From Nectonema munidae (lineage: Eukaryota; Nematomorpha; Nectonematoida; Nectonematidae), in contig JAUIRK010000891.1 in assembly GCA_030549495.1 (NCBI GenBank), positions 558,001-622,000 of the forward strand: 64,000 bases of DNA, written 5' to 3'. A program made the translations under genes and the position numbers. This document shows, one piece after another, positions 24,626 to 36,650 of the stretch. Numbering within the stretch: position 1 is the stretch's first letter; every line of letters starts with the position of its first letter. The notes beneath the pieces were generated by a model, which saw only the letters and a list, made by a program, of their open reading frames with translations, ran no database searches and was not told the origin of the DNA.

Positions 24626-25147
24626 AAACTAACAAATCAAAGTATACGAGAAAAGAAAATCATTGCGTTTTTTTGAATATTTCTTTCTACAAATAAAATT
24701 CTGACAGCTGTCATAAATAGATCAAGTACATTTTTAACAACTGAAACATTTTGTTTCGATATTATATTTTTATTATAATAATCAACAAATTTTCTTAAAA
24801 AAAGTGATTTGATTATGTACAGTGTTACTTCGAATCGTGAATATCGAATTAGTCGAATCGAACATTATAAAAATATCTCTGCTCAAATATTAAGCAAATA
24901 GGGTATTCTTGCTTTTAAACTGAATAGATAGTCAAAATATTCATTCCAAAATAAGTATTGAAAAAAATTTCTTGACTTGAAAGAATTAAAGTTTTCAAAT
25001 GTTACAAAATGTAGCAAACGTAGTGATAAAGATTAAGTGACTTTTGTTAAAAAAGTTCTTAGCCCGAGTCTAACAATATTCATTGATATAAAATTGTAAC
25101 GATTGAAAACTATTTTAATTAAACTCTAAATGCAAATTAGACAGAAG

Positions 25148-25344
25148 CAGTGGTGTAGTCAAAAAAAAGTTGATAGAAGGGCACAATTTTAAAACAAAAA
25201 ACTTGCGCAACATTATTTATACATTCTTGACCCTTTCAATGGAGAAATTTTCAAAAACTGATATCGCATAAGATGCATGGGGCACCATGCGGTACATAGG
25301 AGTGTGGGCACGGCCCCTCATGCCCCAGCCTAGCTACGTCACTG
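25148..25344. mobile_element. MITE C (197 bp), hAT type
   Basis: It starts CAGTGGTGTAG and ends CTAGCTACGTCACTG. GACAGAAG (25140-25147) and GAGAGAAG (25345-25352) flank it. Copy 1 has the single site GAGAGAAG at 11478-11485. Confidence 0.85.
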
Positions 25345-25838
25345 GAGAGAAGAAAGCTGAATGAGATAGGAGAGCTTAACAAGAGAAGAGGGTGAATGAA
25401 ATAAGAGAGCTTGAGTGAATGATTGAGTTTTAGCAGAGAAAGCGGAAGAGAAAAACAGAGGAGAGAGAAAGAGAAATAGAATCACTGTGACAGAAGATGA
25501 AAAAATCTAGTGGATCATCAACATGTGTTTGCAAATACTACAGAGGAGACACTGTGATAAATATTGCTTACTTATTGTGTGCATATTGAAGCAATGGATT
25601 ATTATTATATAGCTCTCACGCATCGTCTGTAAAATATGTTCGATAGGAAAAATGCGATAGGAATTTCAGAGCAGCTTGTCATGATGTTTGATTGATTCGA
25701 AAGTCTGCATTCCTTCTATGCGATCATCATACATGTTTTATAAACAAGCAGCAACTCTTACTTATATAAAATTATTGGGGGGGGGGGGGGGGGGGGGAAG
25801 GGCAATTTCCCCCCCCCCCCCCCGGATGTGCGCCCCTG

Positions 25839-26612
25839 GTAGGTAGGTAGATAGATTTCAAAGCACTTTACAGTCTGTGCTGATATGCTCGCGTAAGCTT
25901 GAGAGTTGGTTAAGGAGGATGGAGATGTTGGTAGAGATAGGGAGGATTTACAGATGTTATTCTAAAAATAGAAAGGAAAGGCAGCTTAGTTTGTTATAGG
26001 GTTATCAACGGTGATGATAGTTGTTTCAATGGTATCAATGAGGGTTGCTAGGGATTTTAGTAGTGTTGGGTGTAACAGAAGATCTGAGAGGGTTGTTGGA
26101 GATCTATTAAGTAAAGAAAGGCAGCAAAATAAATGATCTTGGCGATGATAAGTGAAGATTTGACATGTGAAGATGAGATGGTATGGCGTTACTCTTGTGT
26201 TGCATCCGAAATGACAGTATGGATTTTCGCTAACTTTAATTCGGAAGAGATATGCTTTATGGGCAGTGGCCTGATAGCCAACGAATGGTTGAACGAGGTG
26301 GTGTAAATTTTTTGTTTTTGAAATTTGTGTTAATTTTGCTGATGTGTGGTAAAACTAGATTAGTGCATTTTGAGATAAAGATATGGACATCTGCCATTCT
26401 TCTAGAGAGGATAAATGAATGTGCGTTAGAAAGGTTTTGAGAGGTAAGGAGTCGATGAGAGGGATGTGGGAGGTTAGGTGTAAGTTTGAGGTTAAGTAGT
26501 CTACGAGGGAGTTTTCTGGTATGTTTAGGTGAGCAGGGCACCAGCATAGGTTTATGTGGAAATGTTTTGTAAGATTGATTAGGGAGGAGGCGAATACGGT
26601 AGAAACATGATA
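25839..26612 (-). mobile_element. LINE 3' end with RNase H remnant
   Basis: On the minus strand, at about 26560-26485, one frame reads HINLCWCPAHLNIPENSLVD, the INLxWxPxHxxIxGNExAD end of the RNase H domain found in I/R1-type LINEs. Further on, a shifted frame gives WLSGHCP, then NPYCHFGCNTRVTPYHLIF, the Cys/His tail typical of these ORF2 proteins. Several frameshifts separate the pieces. The 3' tail ends in a (CTAC)n-type simple repeat at 25839-25852. The sequence just inside matches the SINE tail at 7520-7570. The 5' part is absent (5' truncation is usual for LINEs). Confidence 0.75.
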
Positions 26613-26754
26613 TTTTAATTCACTTAATTAAAAACTCAAAATGTTAAAAAAAAAAAAATAAAGTAAAACAATTTATTAGAAATTATGAATAAATATTTGT
26701 ATTATACAAATGCCCATCGAGCTAAATTGACATTGTTCATCATCTGTATGTAGT

Positions 26755-27345
26755 AGTTCGTGCAGTCAAATGTTCAAATGTTGTTGACGCCTTCTGTGAT
26801 GATCGAAGAGAAGGATGTGCTTTGTGCTGAAGAAGTCATTAAGTTTCTCACCTTGTTTTTCACTTTTGGGAAAATATTCTCAGAAGGGTTTAGCATAAAA
26901 GAATATGGTGATAAAAACTTCAGTATATATTTTCCATTTTGTTGAAAAAAATCTTTTACTTCTTTACTCTTGTGAATTTTTGCGTTATCGAGGATAATCC
27001 AAACATTGCTTTTAATTATAGCATCTTGATTTAACTTTTCGAATAAATTTTTTTAAAATTTTAAAAACTTTTTACTGTTACAAGTGCCATCTTCTATAAT
27101 TTCAAAATGAATGACTTTAAAGAAGTTAATTGCAAGAACCAGAGAAACATTGTTTCCCCTATTTGTCGGAATAATCATACTTGTTCTTGTGCCTTTTTTT
27201 GAACGTGCTTGTGAGCGACTCAAGTGTAAATTAAATCCGCTCTTATCAATAAATATCAATGACTCTTGTGAGCTTGGAGCTGTACTTTTTAATTCTTGAG
27301 CATTCAGATCATTTGAAATATAGATATGCATAAACAAGTAATAAA
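26755..27345 (-). pseudogene. Tc1/mariner-superfamily transposase fragment
   Basis: The 27053-27337 frame (94 residues) contains FIDKSGFNLHLSRSQARSKK, then GNNVSLVLAINFFKVIHFEI, matching the first catalytic Asp region (IDESGFN) of DDE_3-type transposases. Past a frameshift the strand reads VWIILDNAKIHKSKEVKDFF (second Asp; about 27020-26950). A further shift gives MLNPSENIFPKVKNKV (third acidic residue, Glu; about 26910-26850). All three catalytic positions are thus recognisable in broken frames. No N-terminal HTH was seen and no TA-flanked ends were recognised. Confidence 0.8.
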
Positions 27346-29820
27346 ATATTATAAATATTTTTTGTTTTGAGTAATTTTATAGCGGGCAGAATCGCCCACT
27401 GCTAGTTAAACACATCATTTTACCCTACCTTATATAGGGTTAAGTTGGGTGGTTGAGGGTATAAATTTAAAATTGCTGGATAGGTTCTGGTTTAAAATTT
27501 ATAAGTGCTGGGCGTTGGGGTCTAGGCGATTGTAAAATAAAAGGCAGTACGGGCGTGGACAAATTTTTACAACCCGCAATTGTCTCTACTATGGGCTGAG
27601 GTAAAAAATTGAAGTATCTTAATTCACAATTTTTATTAAATTTAACCGAAATGCTCAAATATATTCAATGACTTTGCCCTTTTAAAATATCTTTATAACT
27701 AAATTAACAAGAAAGTTAGGGACTCTATGGAATACATGTCTTTTATAGTGTTATTTAACAGTGAAAAGTAACTGAAATAATTATGATACCACTGGAATAT
27801 GCAAATATCAACACAGCTATCGTAAGAAGAAAAAAGCTGTCAGGAAAAAATCTTCTCACTGTGAGCCCGATTTACAACAGAAGATAGTGACACCCTGGAG
27901 AGTGATGATGAAACTATAAGTCCCACTTAAATACTAGCAACTAGATTTGTGACACTCAGTTACATTCTCATCACTCAAAATAGCCTTGCTCATAGATTTA
28001 CTTGAAACATCATTAGCAGATTAACAAGAAAAGTGAACGATTTTTTAATTATGGCATAAATATTGTGAATTTACATAAAATGTCTATAATGTATTAATTT
28101 GTTTATTTTTATTGATGAGCCAGAAAACACAATCACGATAAAAGTTCATAGATAAAGAATCTATTTATTAAAAAAAACCTGAGCTAAAAGATCTTTCTTA
28201 ATGTTTCCTATCACTAATTGTCAACCGGCCTTGTTGATATCAATTAAATTGGTTAGGTGTATTAATTACTCTGTACCAAAACATTTTGCTGCTTGAAATT
28301 TAAAAATTTTAAGGTTTAAAATTTTTAGCAACCTAATGTTACCAAAGTAGACCATCTTATATAATCTTCATTTAATTGCTACCTACTCACATATTCAATT
28401 AGTAAAATAAATTGTTTGAAAATACATTTACAATTTGGGTCTCTGAATTAACAGGTATTGAATCGTTAATTTAAATTTGGCAATATTAAATAGACATTGA
28501 ATATAACTTTAATGAATAAAACTAAAATCATATCCCTACTTTTTAAACGTAGTCAATAAATTATTTAATTTTTTAAAAAGATTATGATCTTCAATTAAAA
28601 AACTTATTTTAATTATTTGTTTTTTTAATTTTAATTATGGATTCTTCTAACGTTCAAAATGTAAACTTTTTAGAAATTATAAAAAGAAAACCCTTCTGAT
28701 TTATTTCTTCTAAACCATACTAACCAGCTTAAATAAATGTTCTATTGGCCATTTTACATAAAAAAAATTTCAAAGCCTGGTTTCATATTTTTTACTGTTA
28801 ATCAAAACCTGAATTATCTTTTGTACTTATTACAATATTAAGATAATACATTAAGTCATAATTTAAACATCACCATTGTATGTTTATTGAAATTAAAATT
28901 TATTTTTGAAAAAATGAGGGCTGTCAAGTTTCAGAACTTTTAATGCGGGTGAAAATTTTTTGTCAAGCCTTGGAGAAAATTCAATTTTTCCAGTATTTTT
29001 TCACAAAAAATCACCCAATAAAAATGCTTTCGAGATGATTAATAGCCAACAGACTTCATATTTATGTACTCAGACCCCTAACCAGAAAAAAATTCAGGTT
29101 GGAGAGGGGGCACTCCATTAGGTTAGGATTTGGTTAGGTTTCTACATCATTTAGTCACCGTTTTAACACTTGAACGTCAAAAGGGGTTATTTTAACGCTT
29201 GCAATATTTTAAATGAAAAGAATTTATGTTATTTGTTGCCGATTCTACTTGAAACTCAATAAATTCCTAAAAAAATCATTATTTTTAAACAGGGTGACTA
29301 ATACACCAAAAAACTCTAAAACAAAAGCAAAAATAAAAAAAGGCCAGTATACTAAATTTTTTTTTCTATTTTTTTCTGTTTATGCGTGTGATTTTGGTCA
29401 TACGGGATTTCAACTCAATTTGCGGGTGACTCCCGCTCAATGCGGGTGACTTCACAACACTGTATATATCTTATAGTATTTTTTAGACTTGTTTGCCTTC
29501 TGAGTAGAATTTTGATATTACTTTTCTTGTTTTAAGGTGAAGTCTTAGAATGAATATTTAAAATCTTTTTTTCATTAACGTCCACTTCTTTGTTATAGTA
29601 ATGCACATTTGAGCTATATTTGATCAGAGGTAGTAATGTAGCCACATTTGAATAAGAACCCATGCATTTTTGAGCGAGGAGAATATTTTTTATAGCACAT
29701 AACTATATAACAACTCTAATTTAATAGCCTAAAATGTTTATCCCTATTAATTACTGTAACCAAGCCCGTCGATAAAGGGGAGCTAGGCCCTCTGGCATTT
29801 ATTTTGCAGACATCCTAGTG
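27346..29820. other. AT-rich DNA without recognisable gene
   Basis: Frames at 27467-27658 and 29213-29449 have no recognisable motif. gcgggcagaatcgcccactg at about 27381 is a short inverted repeat of unknown meaning. Confidence 0.5.
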
Positions 29821-29969
29821 GGGAACCTTTTGAACCTTTTTTAAATTTTGGAAACTTTTGAACCTTTTTTAAAAATATAACTAACAAATTTAAAAATTTT
29901 AAAAATATTTTCTGTTTTCTATTTTTACATATTACTTTTTATGAATATTTCATTAATATGTGTTTTGTA

Positions 29970-30372
29970 AAAAATAAAGATTTTTTGTATAAAAAAAAGT
30001 TAACTTTTCATCTAAAACATTTAAAATTTAATTAAAGTAAAATAAAAAACTCAGCATACGACAATTTTTTAAATACAAAAAAATATTTATAAAACAGCAA
30101 ATATTTTTGAACTTTGTGTGTATCAGAACACTTTCTAAATATAATTAGTATTTTAACTGATTTTAAGAACAAATTCCCACAAATCTGCACCTTTGCTATT
30201 GTTTTCAAGAACTTTAGAAAGAAAAAACCCTATAGATTAAGAAATTTTAGAAATTTAGCCTTTCAAAACGGTACTAAATAAAAATATTTATATAATTAAA
30301 AAAATCCTGAAAATCAAAAATTAGGGGGCATTTTTTCCTACTTTTTAATTGGGGCATTTTTACCTACAACCA
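29970..30372. mobile_element. MITE A, truncated copy
   Basis: The right part of MITE A ends ggcatttttacctacaacca, followed by TCGAATAT at 30373-30380. Confidence 0.75.
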
Positions 30373-30892
30373 TCGAATATACACTAGTTTAAAAAAATCC
30401 AAAAATGTTAGGGGGTTGAATAGGCTTTTCATTTGGAAAATGAAGTAGTCTACCAGGCACATTACAGGAATTGATGAAAGGATATTTGATTCATAGAGAA
30501 AACAAATAACTGAACGTTGGATAGTTTTATATGATGGAATGTAGTCTTAAGGCAAAGAGTCTACTAGACACCCTGCGATGTTTATATGAAAAAATGTGAT
30601 TGATTCAGGGGCAAAGGTATAAAATGAAGTTCTAATTGTGCAAACAAAAAATTAAGATGGCATTATTTCATTTTACTAAGCATCATTCAAAAATAGTTTA
30701 AAAGCTAAATTGATACAAGCTACAAAAAGTAAAATAACTTAACATTTTGCAATGATTTGCCTTTTATAATAACTTTTAAGGAAAAAAAGTTTATCAGAAA
30801 AAGTTATAGAGCTTCAACAAAAACTAAAAAATTTTTAGAGCATAACTTAAATATTTTTAAAACTATTTTGACGTATCCCCTACAGCAAACTA

Positions 30893-31040
30893 TAGGTGAC
30901 ATGGCAGGTTGGTTGAGATGATGGACTCAGCACGGAAGCCTCTGGATTCGATTCCTCATCGATACGAATTTGTTCATAGTTTGACATAAGCGGTATATCA
31001 GTGCCTGGTCAATGAAAATACATCCGTTGCACCTTACCTT
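30893..31040 (+). mobile_element. tRNA-derived SINE (family S), copy-3 ortholog
   Basis: Box B GGATTCGATTCC and the shared tcatagtttgacataagcgg domain; tail tcaatgaaaatacatccg. Confidence 0.75.
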
Positions 31041-31272
31041 TTACTCAAAATTGAAAAATTTGCTACATAATTAACATAAGAGAGAAAGGAAACAAAATAA
31101 ACTAATAAAGCAATTTTCACTATTTTAAAATGGAACCGTCTGTTCTCAGAATAATTTCAAAATATTAGGAGGCATAAAGAATGAGAGTTTATTTGATATT
31201 TTCAAGTTTTTATAAGCAACAAAAGCCAACATTTAAGTATAGCCCTTATAATTAAAAAATTATTTAAATAAC

Positions 31273-31634
31273 GGTCGACAGACATTTCGCCTCATAGACA
31301 ATTTGCTCCCTGACAAATTGTCTCATAGGCTATTAGTTTCATCCATCTTTGCTTATTATGTGTGTAAAATTATTAAAAAAATGTTATATTCTTGTTTATT
31401 TATCTCTATTAAATTATTTCAAATTAATCAATTTATCTCTTAATTTTTTAGAATTGTCCATGAGACAAAATGTCTTATGAAAATAACGGGCCGAATTGTC
31501 CATGAAACAAAATGTCTTATGAAAATAATGGGGCGAATTGTCCATGGGACGAACTGTCTTATGAAAATAATGGGGCGAATTGTCCATGGGACGAACTGTC
31601 TTATGAAAATAATGGGGCGAAATGTCCGAGGACC
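31273..31634. mobile_element. MITE B, copy 3, expanded minisatellite
   Basis: Same ends as 24338-24625 but with about four 42 bp units (31450-31625) of the type gaattgtccatgggacgaac. The 76-codon minus frame at 31414-31644 (repeated PHYFHKT) is only this minisatellite read in frame. Confidence 0.8.
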
Positions 31635-32140
31635 AAACTAACATAAATCAAAGTATACGAGAAAAGAAAATCATTGCGTTTTTTTGAATATTTTTGTCCA
31701 ATTCTGACAGCTGTTATAAATAGATTAAGTAGATTTTTAGCAACCGAAACATTTTGTTTCGATATTATATTTTTATTATAATAATCAACAAATTTTCTTA
31801 AAAAAAGTGATTTGATTATGTACAGTGTTATTTATAAAATTTAACAATCGAACATTATAAAAAATATCTCTACTCAAATATTAAGCAAATAGAGTATTCT
31901 TGCTTTTAAACTGAATAGATAATCAAAATATTCATTCCCAAATAACAAATGAAAAAAATTTCTTGACTTGAAAAAATTAAAGTTTTCAAATGTTACAAAA
32001 TGTAGCAAACGTAGTGATAAAGATTAAGTGACTTTTGTTGAAAAAAAATTCTTAGCGCGAGTCTAACAATATTTATTGATATAAAATTGTAACGATTGAA
32101 AACTATTTTAATTTAACTCTAAATGCAAATTAGACAGAAG

Positions 32141-32335
32141 CAGTGGTGTAGCCAAAAAAAGTTGATAGAAGGGGCACAATTTAAAAACAAAAAACTTGCG
32201 CAACATTATTTATACTTTTTTGACCTTTCATTGGAGAAATTTTCAAAAACTGATATCGCATAAGTTGCATGGTGGCACCATGCGGTACATAGGAGTGTGG
32301 GCACGGCCCCTCATGCCCAGCCTAGCTACGTCACT
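32141..32335. mobile_element. MITE C, copy 3
   Basis: CAGTGGTGTAGCC...CTAGCTACGTCACTG with flanks GACAGAAG and GAGAGAAT. Confidence 0.8.
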
Positions 32336-32723
32336 GGAGAGAATAGAGCTGAGGAGAGCTTAACAAGAGAAGAGGGCTTGAATGAAAGAAAAGAGCTTGA
32401 GTGAATGATTGAGTTTTAGCAGAGAAAGCGGAAGAGAAAAACAGAGGAGAGAAAGAGAAATAGAATCACTGTGACAGAAGATGAGAAAATCTAGCGTATC
32501 ATCATGTGTGTGCTCAAAAATACTACAAAGAGAAAGACACTGTGATAAACATTGCTTACATTGTGTGCATATTGAAGCAATGGATTATTATTATATAGCT
32601 CTCACGCATCGTCTGTAAAATATGTTCGATAGGAAAAATGCGATCCTCATACATGTTTTATAAACAAGCAGCAACTCTTGCTTATAGAAAATTATTGGGG
32701 GGGGGGGGGGGGGGGGGGGGGGA

Positions 32724-34241
32724 AGGTCATCATGCGAAATTAAAACACCAGCAATACTTCGGCTCAATGAAGTTATTCTTCTTTCAATGTAATTTTAAGC
32801 CGACGAACCAAGTCCTAGTGTAGAAACAAACAAACAATCCAAGTTATACTTTTTAAAAATCTTGCATATGACAACGTTTTGATGTACCTTGGATTTTCAT
32901 CCTTCTCACTATCTACAAAAAAATATTTCTATTGGCTTGATGGCCAGTGGCGGTTTTAAGGGGGGCAGGGGGTCTATATAATATTTTTTTTTCTCTAAAT
33001 CAAGATCAATTGTCTTCAAACTAGAATTTATATGTGTTGCCGCAAACATCACGCGGAATCAAAACACCAGCAATACTTCGGCTCAATGAAGTCATTCTTC
33101 TTTCAATGTAATTTTAAGCCGACGAACCAAGTCCTAGTGTAGAAACAAACAAACAATCCAAGTTATACTTTTTAAAAATCTTGCATATGACAACGTTTTG
33201 ATGTACCTTGGATTTTCATCCTTCTCACTATCTACAAAAAAATATTTCTATTGGCTTGATGGCCAGTGGCGGTTTTAAGGGGGGCAGGGGGTCTATATAA
33301 TATTTTTTTTTCTCTAAATTAAGATCAATTGTCTTCAAACTAGAATTTAAATGTGTTGCCGCAAACATTACGCGGAATCAAAACACATGTAATACTTCGG
33401 CTAAATGAAGTTATTCTTCTTTCAATGTAATTTTAAGCCGACGAACCAAGTTCTAGTGTAGAAAAAAACAAATAATCCAAGTTATACTTTTTGAAAAATC
33501 TTGCATATTATGACAAAGTTTTGATGTACCTTGGATTTTCATCCTTCTCACTATCTACAAAAAAATATTTCTATTGGCTTGATGGCCAGTGGCGGTTTTA
33601 AGGGGGGCAGGGGGTCTATATAATATTTTTTTTTCTCTAAATTAAGATCAATTGTCTTCAAACTAGAATTTAAATGTGTTGCCGCAAACATTACGCGGAA
33701 TCAAAACACATGTAATACTTCAGCTAAATGAAGTTATTCTTCTTTCAATGTAATTTTAAGCCGACGAACCAAGTTCTAGTGTAGAAAAAAACAAATAATC
33801 CAAGTTATACTTTTTGAAAAATCTTGCATATTATGACAAAGTTTTGATGTACCTTGGATTTTCATCCTTCTCACTATCTACAAAAAAATATTTCTATTGG
33901 CTTGATGGCCAGTGGCGGTTTTAAGGGGGGCAGGGGGTCTATATAATATTTTTTTTTCTCTAAATCAAGATCAATTGTCTTCAAACTAGAATTTATATGT
34001 GTTGCCGCAAACATCACGCGGAATCAAAACACCAGCAATACTTCGGCTCAATGAAGTCATTCTTCTTTCAATGTAATTTTAAGCCGACGAACCAAGTCCT
34101 AGTGTAGAAACAAACAAACAATCCAAGTTATACTTTTTAAAAATCTTGCATATGACAACGTTTTGATGTACCTTGGATTTTCATCCTTCTCACTATCTAT
34201 AAAAAATATTTCTATTGGCTTGATGGCCTGTGGCGGTTTTA
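32724..34241. repeat. Tandem array, about 320 bp unit x 5
   Basis: A reference point (gcaatacttc or gtaatacttc) occurs at 32751, 33070, 33389, 33712 and 34035, with spacing 319, 319, 323 and 323. Units 2 and 5 are almost identical. Units 3 and 4 share private changes such as catgtaatactt and tattatgacaaag. The array is thus ordered A-A-B-B-A. Every unit has agtggcggttttaagggggg followed by a G-rich patch, which resembles a hAT-type terminus. No coding content is recognised; the frame at 32638-32823 is incidental. Confidence 0.9.
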
Positions 34242-36030
34242 AAACTTAAACTCGCGTGCCCTTTTCTTCCATGTAAAACTTTATAACTAGGGGCAACAAA
34301 TGCTGACCTATAAATCCTTCAAAAATTGACCTAACAACTTCAAAAAGTTAACTATTCAACTTTTAAAACTATTTTTCTTCAAGCAAAAAATTCAAAAATG
34401 CTAACTAAAAATTTATTACCGATCTAAAAAAAATATAAGTTTATTTTGATAGGCACATTTATTATTCATTATATAAAATTATTTAATTTAAAAGATTATA
34501 AAAATTAAATATTAAAAATGATATTCATTTAACGCTAACTGCATATTTCTTTTAGCCTCACCAAACAATCCAATACAATCCAATTGTCTAATTTCATTTA
34601 TTCGAGTTTTCATGCAATCGACCAAATATTACTTTAATTTTTTGCCTGAAACTAAAAAATAGTTTTAAAAGTTGAGTTTGAAGTTTTGAATTTTTTATTT
34701 GCTTTTTTTACTTGGTCCAACCTTAGCCATTTTTTGGGGATATTATGAGGATAAGTTTTTGGAATATTGCATATCTATATCATATAAATTGTTTTATACG
34801 ATTGTTTTTAGTTTGTGAAAATGATGTAATTTTTGACGATGCGTTCAATTTTTTTATTTCCCTTTGGAGCAAATATATAATGATAGAATTCCCTTTTTGG
34901 ATGTTGAAGTTTAGTTAAAAATGAGGAGTTATACACTAAGTGGTTTTGTTGGTATATATTTAAAATTTTCTTTTGTTCCTATGAATTATAAAATAAATTT
35001 GGTAAATGCTTAATAAAAATAATTGTTAAAATATCATCCAATCAACTTGTAGAAGAGGATCTCTCTAGATTAAAATAAATATTAACTATCCATCTGAAAT
35101 TATTGAATTATTTTCCTACAGCTGAAAGAAGAATATTGCTTTTGGGTCTTGCTTTTCTAGGTAACCAAATTGGACAGAATTTGATAAACTTATAAAAAAA
35201 AAGTTGATTTGGTGCAATGCTATAAATTTTAAGGTAACATGTAGCATCAAGCAACTGTTCTCCAGGTCGAATAAAGATGTTTTATCTAAATTCAGTAAAA
35301 TTAGCGTAATCTACACTTATAATTGTGGATGAGATTCATCCTACATTTTCTTGGAAGTCTTTGGAAGAACTTCCAAAAGACTGGTGGACAAAATTGAAGA
35401 AATATCCCTTTGATTATAATAATAGATGGGAAAAGATGCAGAATTAAGGACGTTTCAGCTATAACATCATCATCAATTCGCCGACATTTACTATATAATT
35501 TACATGTAAAAATTCATATAATATAAATCAATTTGATGTATTGAACACACAATAACTTTACCGAAGGTGTAATCTTGGAATCTTTGTATATAAAATATTT
35601 AAATCCGAATTTATGTTTTCAGAAAGATATGTTATATAATTTAAGTTTTCAACTGAATGCCAAATTCATTATTATATTTATCCTATGATTTAAACTTAAA
35701 TTTAATTTATGTTCTTTGTAGAAAGCTGATGAGCAAGGATGAAAGAATTCTTTAAATAAAATTTCCTTAATTTTAGTTTACAACTACAAAAATATAAAGA
35801 ATAAATACATTGATGAAAATTTTTTAGAGCGGATACAATACAATTAAAAAATTTCTCCCCACAAACAAATTTCATTCCATTCAACTGTTGCTCCAATCAC
35901 AAATACTTTCAACGCTGTGTTTCTTTGTTTTGAAGGGGAGTTAACTATTAGTTCGTACTCTTGATTGACACTGGAAAAGAGTAGTTACTAAAATATTTAA
36001 AAATATGTACTTTTGTTTACTAATTTCAAG
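34242..36030. other. Spacer before the first PDCD5 exon seen
   Basis: AT-rich. At about 35322-35440 (+) a closed frame gives IIVDEIHPTFSWKSLEELPK and some further residues, perhaps a transposase scrap, not identified. No PDCD5 first exon was found. Confidence 0.4.
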
Positions 36031-36143
36031 GTGGAGAAAAGTAATGAAGAAAATAAAAAGGAAGCTGCTGAACGTAAAGAACAAGAAGAAGCTATGCGAA
36101 ACAATATTTTAAAATCAATTCTCGATCAAAAAGCACATGCAAG
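36031..36143 (+). CDS. PDCD5: PDCD5 internal exon (second coding exon)
   Basis: A small nuclear/cytoplasmic DNA-binding helical protein implicated in apoptosis. The exon follows an acceptor taatttcaag and encodes VEKSNEENKKEAAERKEQEE, then AMRNNILKSILDQKAHAR. This matches the family core in which a helical charged stretch leads to MRNxIL...LDQxARAR. The exon ends at AAG/gtgtca (36143) or two bases later (36145). The second choice keeps frame with the next exon. The first coding exon (family start MADEELEALRRQR-like) was not found. Match by eye; confidence is high because exons 3 and 4 continue the same protein. Confidence 0.82.
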
Positions 36144-36650
36144 GTGTCAGTATATATTTTCCTTAATCTCTTTTCTTAATTTCGCCGTTATTTTTAATTT
36201 TCCATAATCAAGAATTATTTAGTAATTTTGTATAGATATATTTGTTCTGAATGGAGCTAGTTTTTACTTTGACAATCTGTTATCTTTTATTTAGTTTTTC
36301 TCTGAGTTCTTACCAAAATGTGGTAAGAATGAAGTTTTTTAATTCCGTTTGTGCCAGTAGGATCCATCAGCGCGTTTGTTTTTCTTATTATTTTGTGTAT
36401 GTGTGTATAATGTATATAGGAAAGCACCTATAGTAATTCATATATTCATGTATATAGGATGATTGATTGCGACATAGACGTGTATATAGGAAAATTACAA
36501 ATAGATATTTTATCTGCATCTGTTATGATGAATTATTTATCAGAGTATATTTAATAAATAAATAAATATATTGTATGATGAAACTTCATCAGCTTGATTA
36601 CTATTTGAAAGTAAAATATTTGATGATGAAAACTTTTATTCGTGACAAAC

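Larger units (their letters stand above)
22959..25838. mobile_element. hAT-like non-autonomous element, copy 2, composite
   Basis: It starts CAGGGGCGCACATCC at 22959 and ends GGATGTGCGCCCCTG at 25838. Order and sequence follow copy 1 but with three additional MITEs. The flanks do not match: CAACTCAT on the left inside piggyBac, GTAGGTAG on the right inside a LINE-tail simple repeat. The two ends therefore probably come from different insertions joined by recombination or deletion. The right end has expanded poly-G and poly-C tracts (about 25778-25823). Confidence 0.8.
29970..32722. mobile_element. hAT-like non-autonomous element, copy 3, left-truncated
   Basis: It follows copy 2 from inside MITE A onward and shares MITEs A, B and C and the SINE at identical positions, so copies 2 and 3 share an ancestor not shared with copy 1. 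It retains a stretch (about 30470-30830) that is deleted from copy 2. The right end stops at a 26-base G run (32697-32722), where a tandem array begins, so the final GATGTGCGCCCCTG is missing. The left limit is approximate. Confidence 0.8.

Noticed and set aside
31414-31644. 76-codon minus-strand frame with repeated PHYFHKT
   Set aside because: It is a 42 bp minisatellite inside MITE B read in frame, not a gene.
32638-32823. 61-codon frame with a poly-Gly run
   Set aside because: The glycine run is the G tract at 32697-32722 and the rest is tandem-array sequence.
34242-36030. Search for the first coding exon of PDCD5
   Set aside because: No family-like N-terminal sequence followed by a donor site was found in this stretch.
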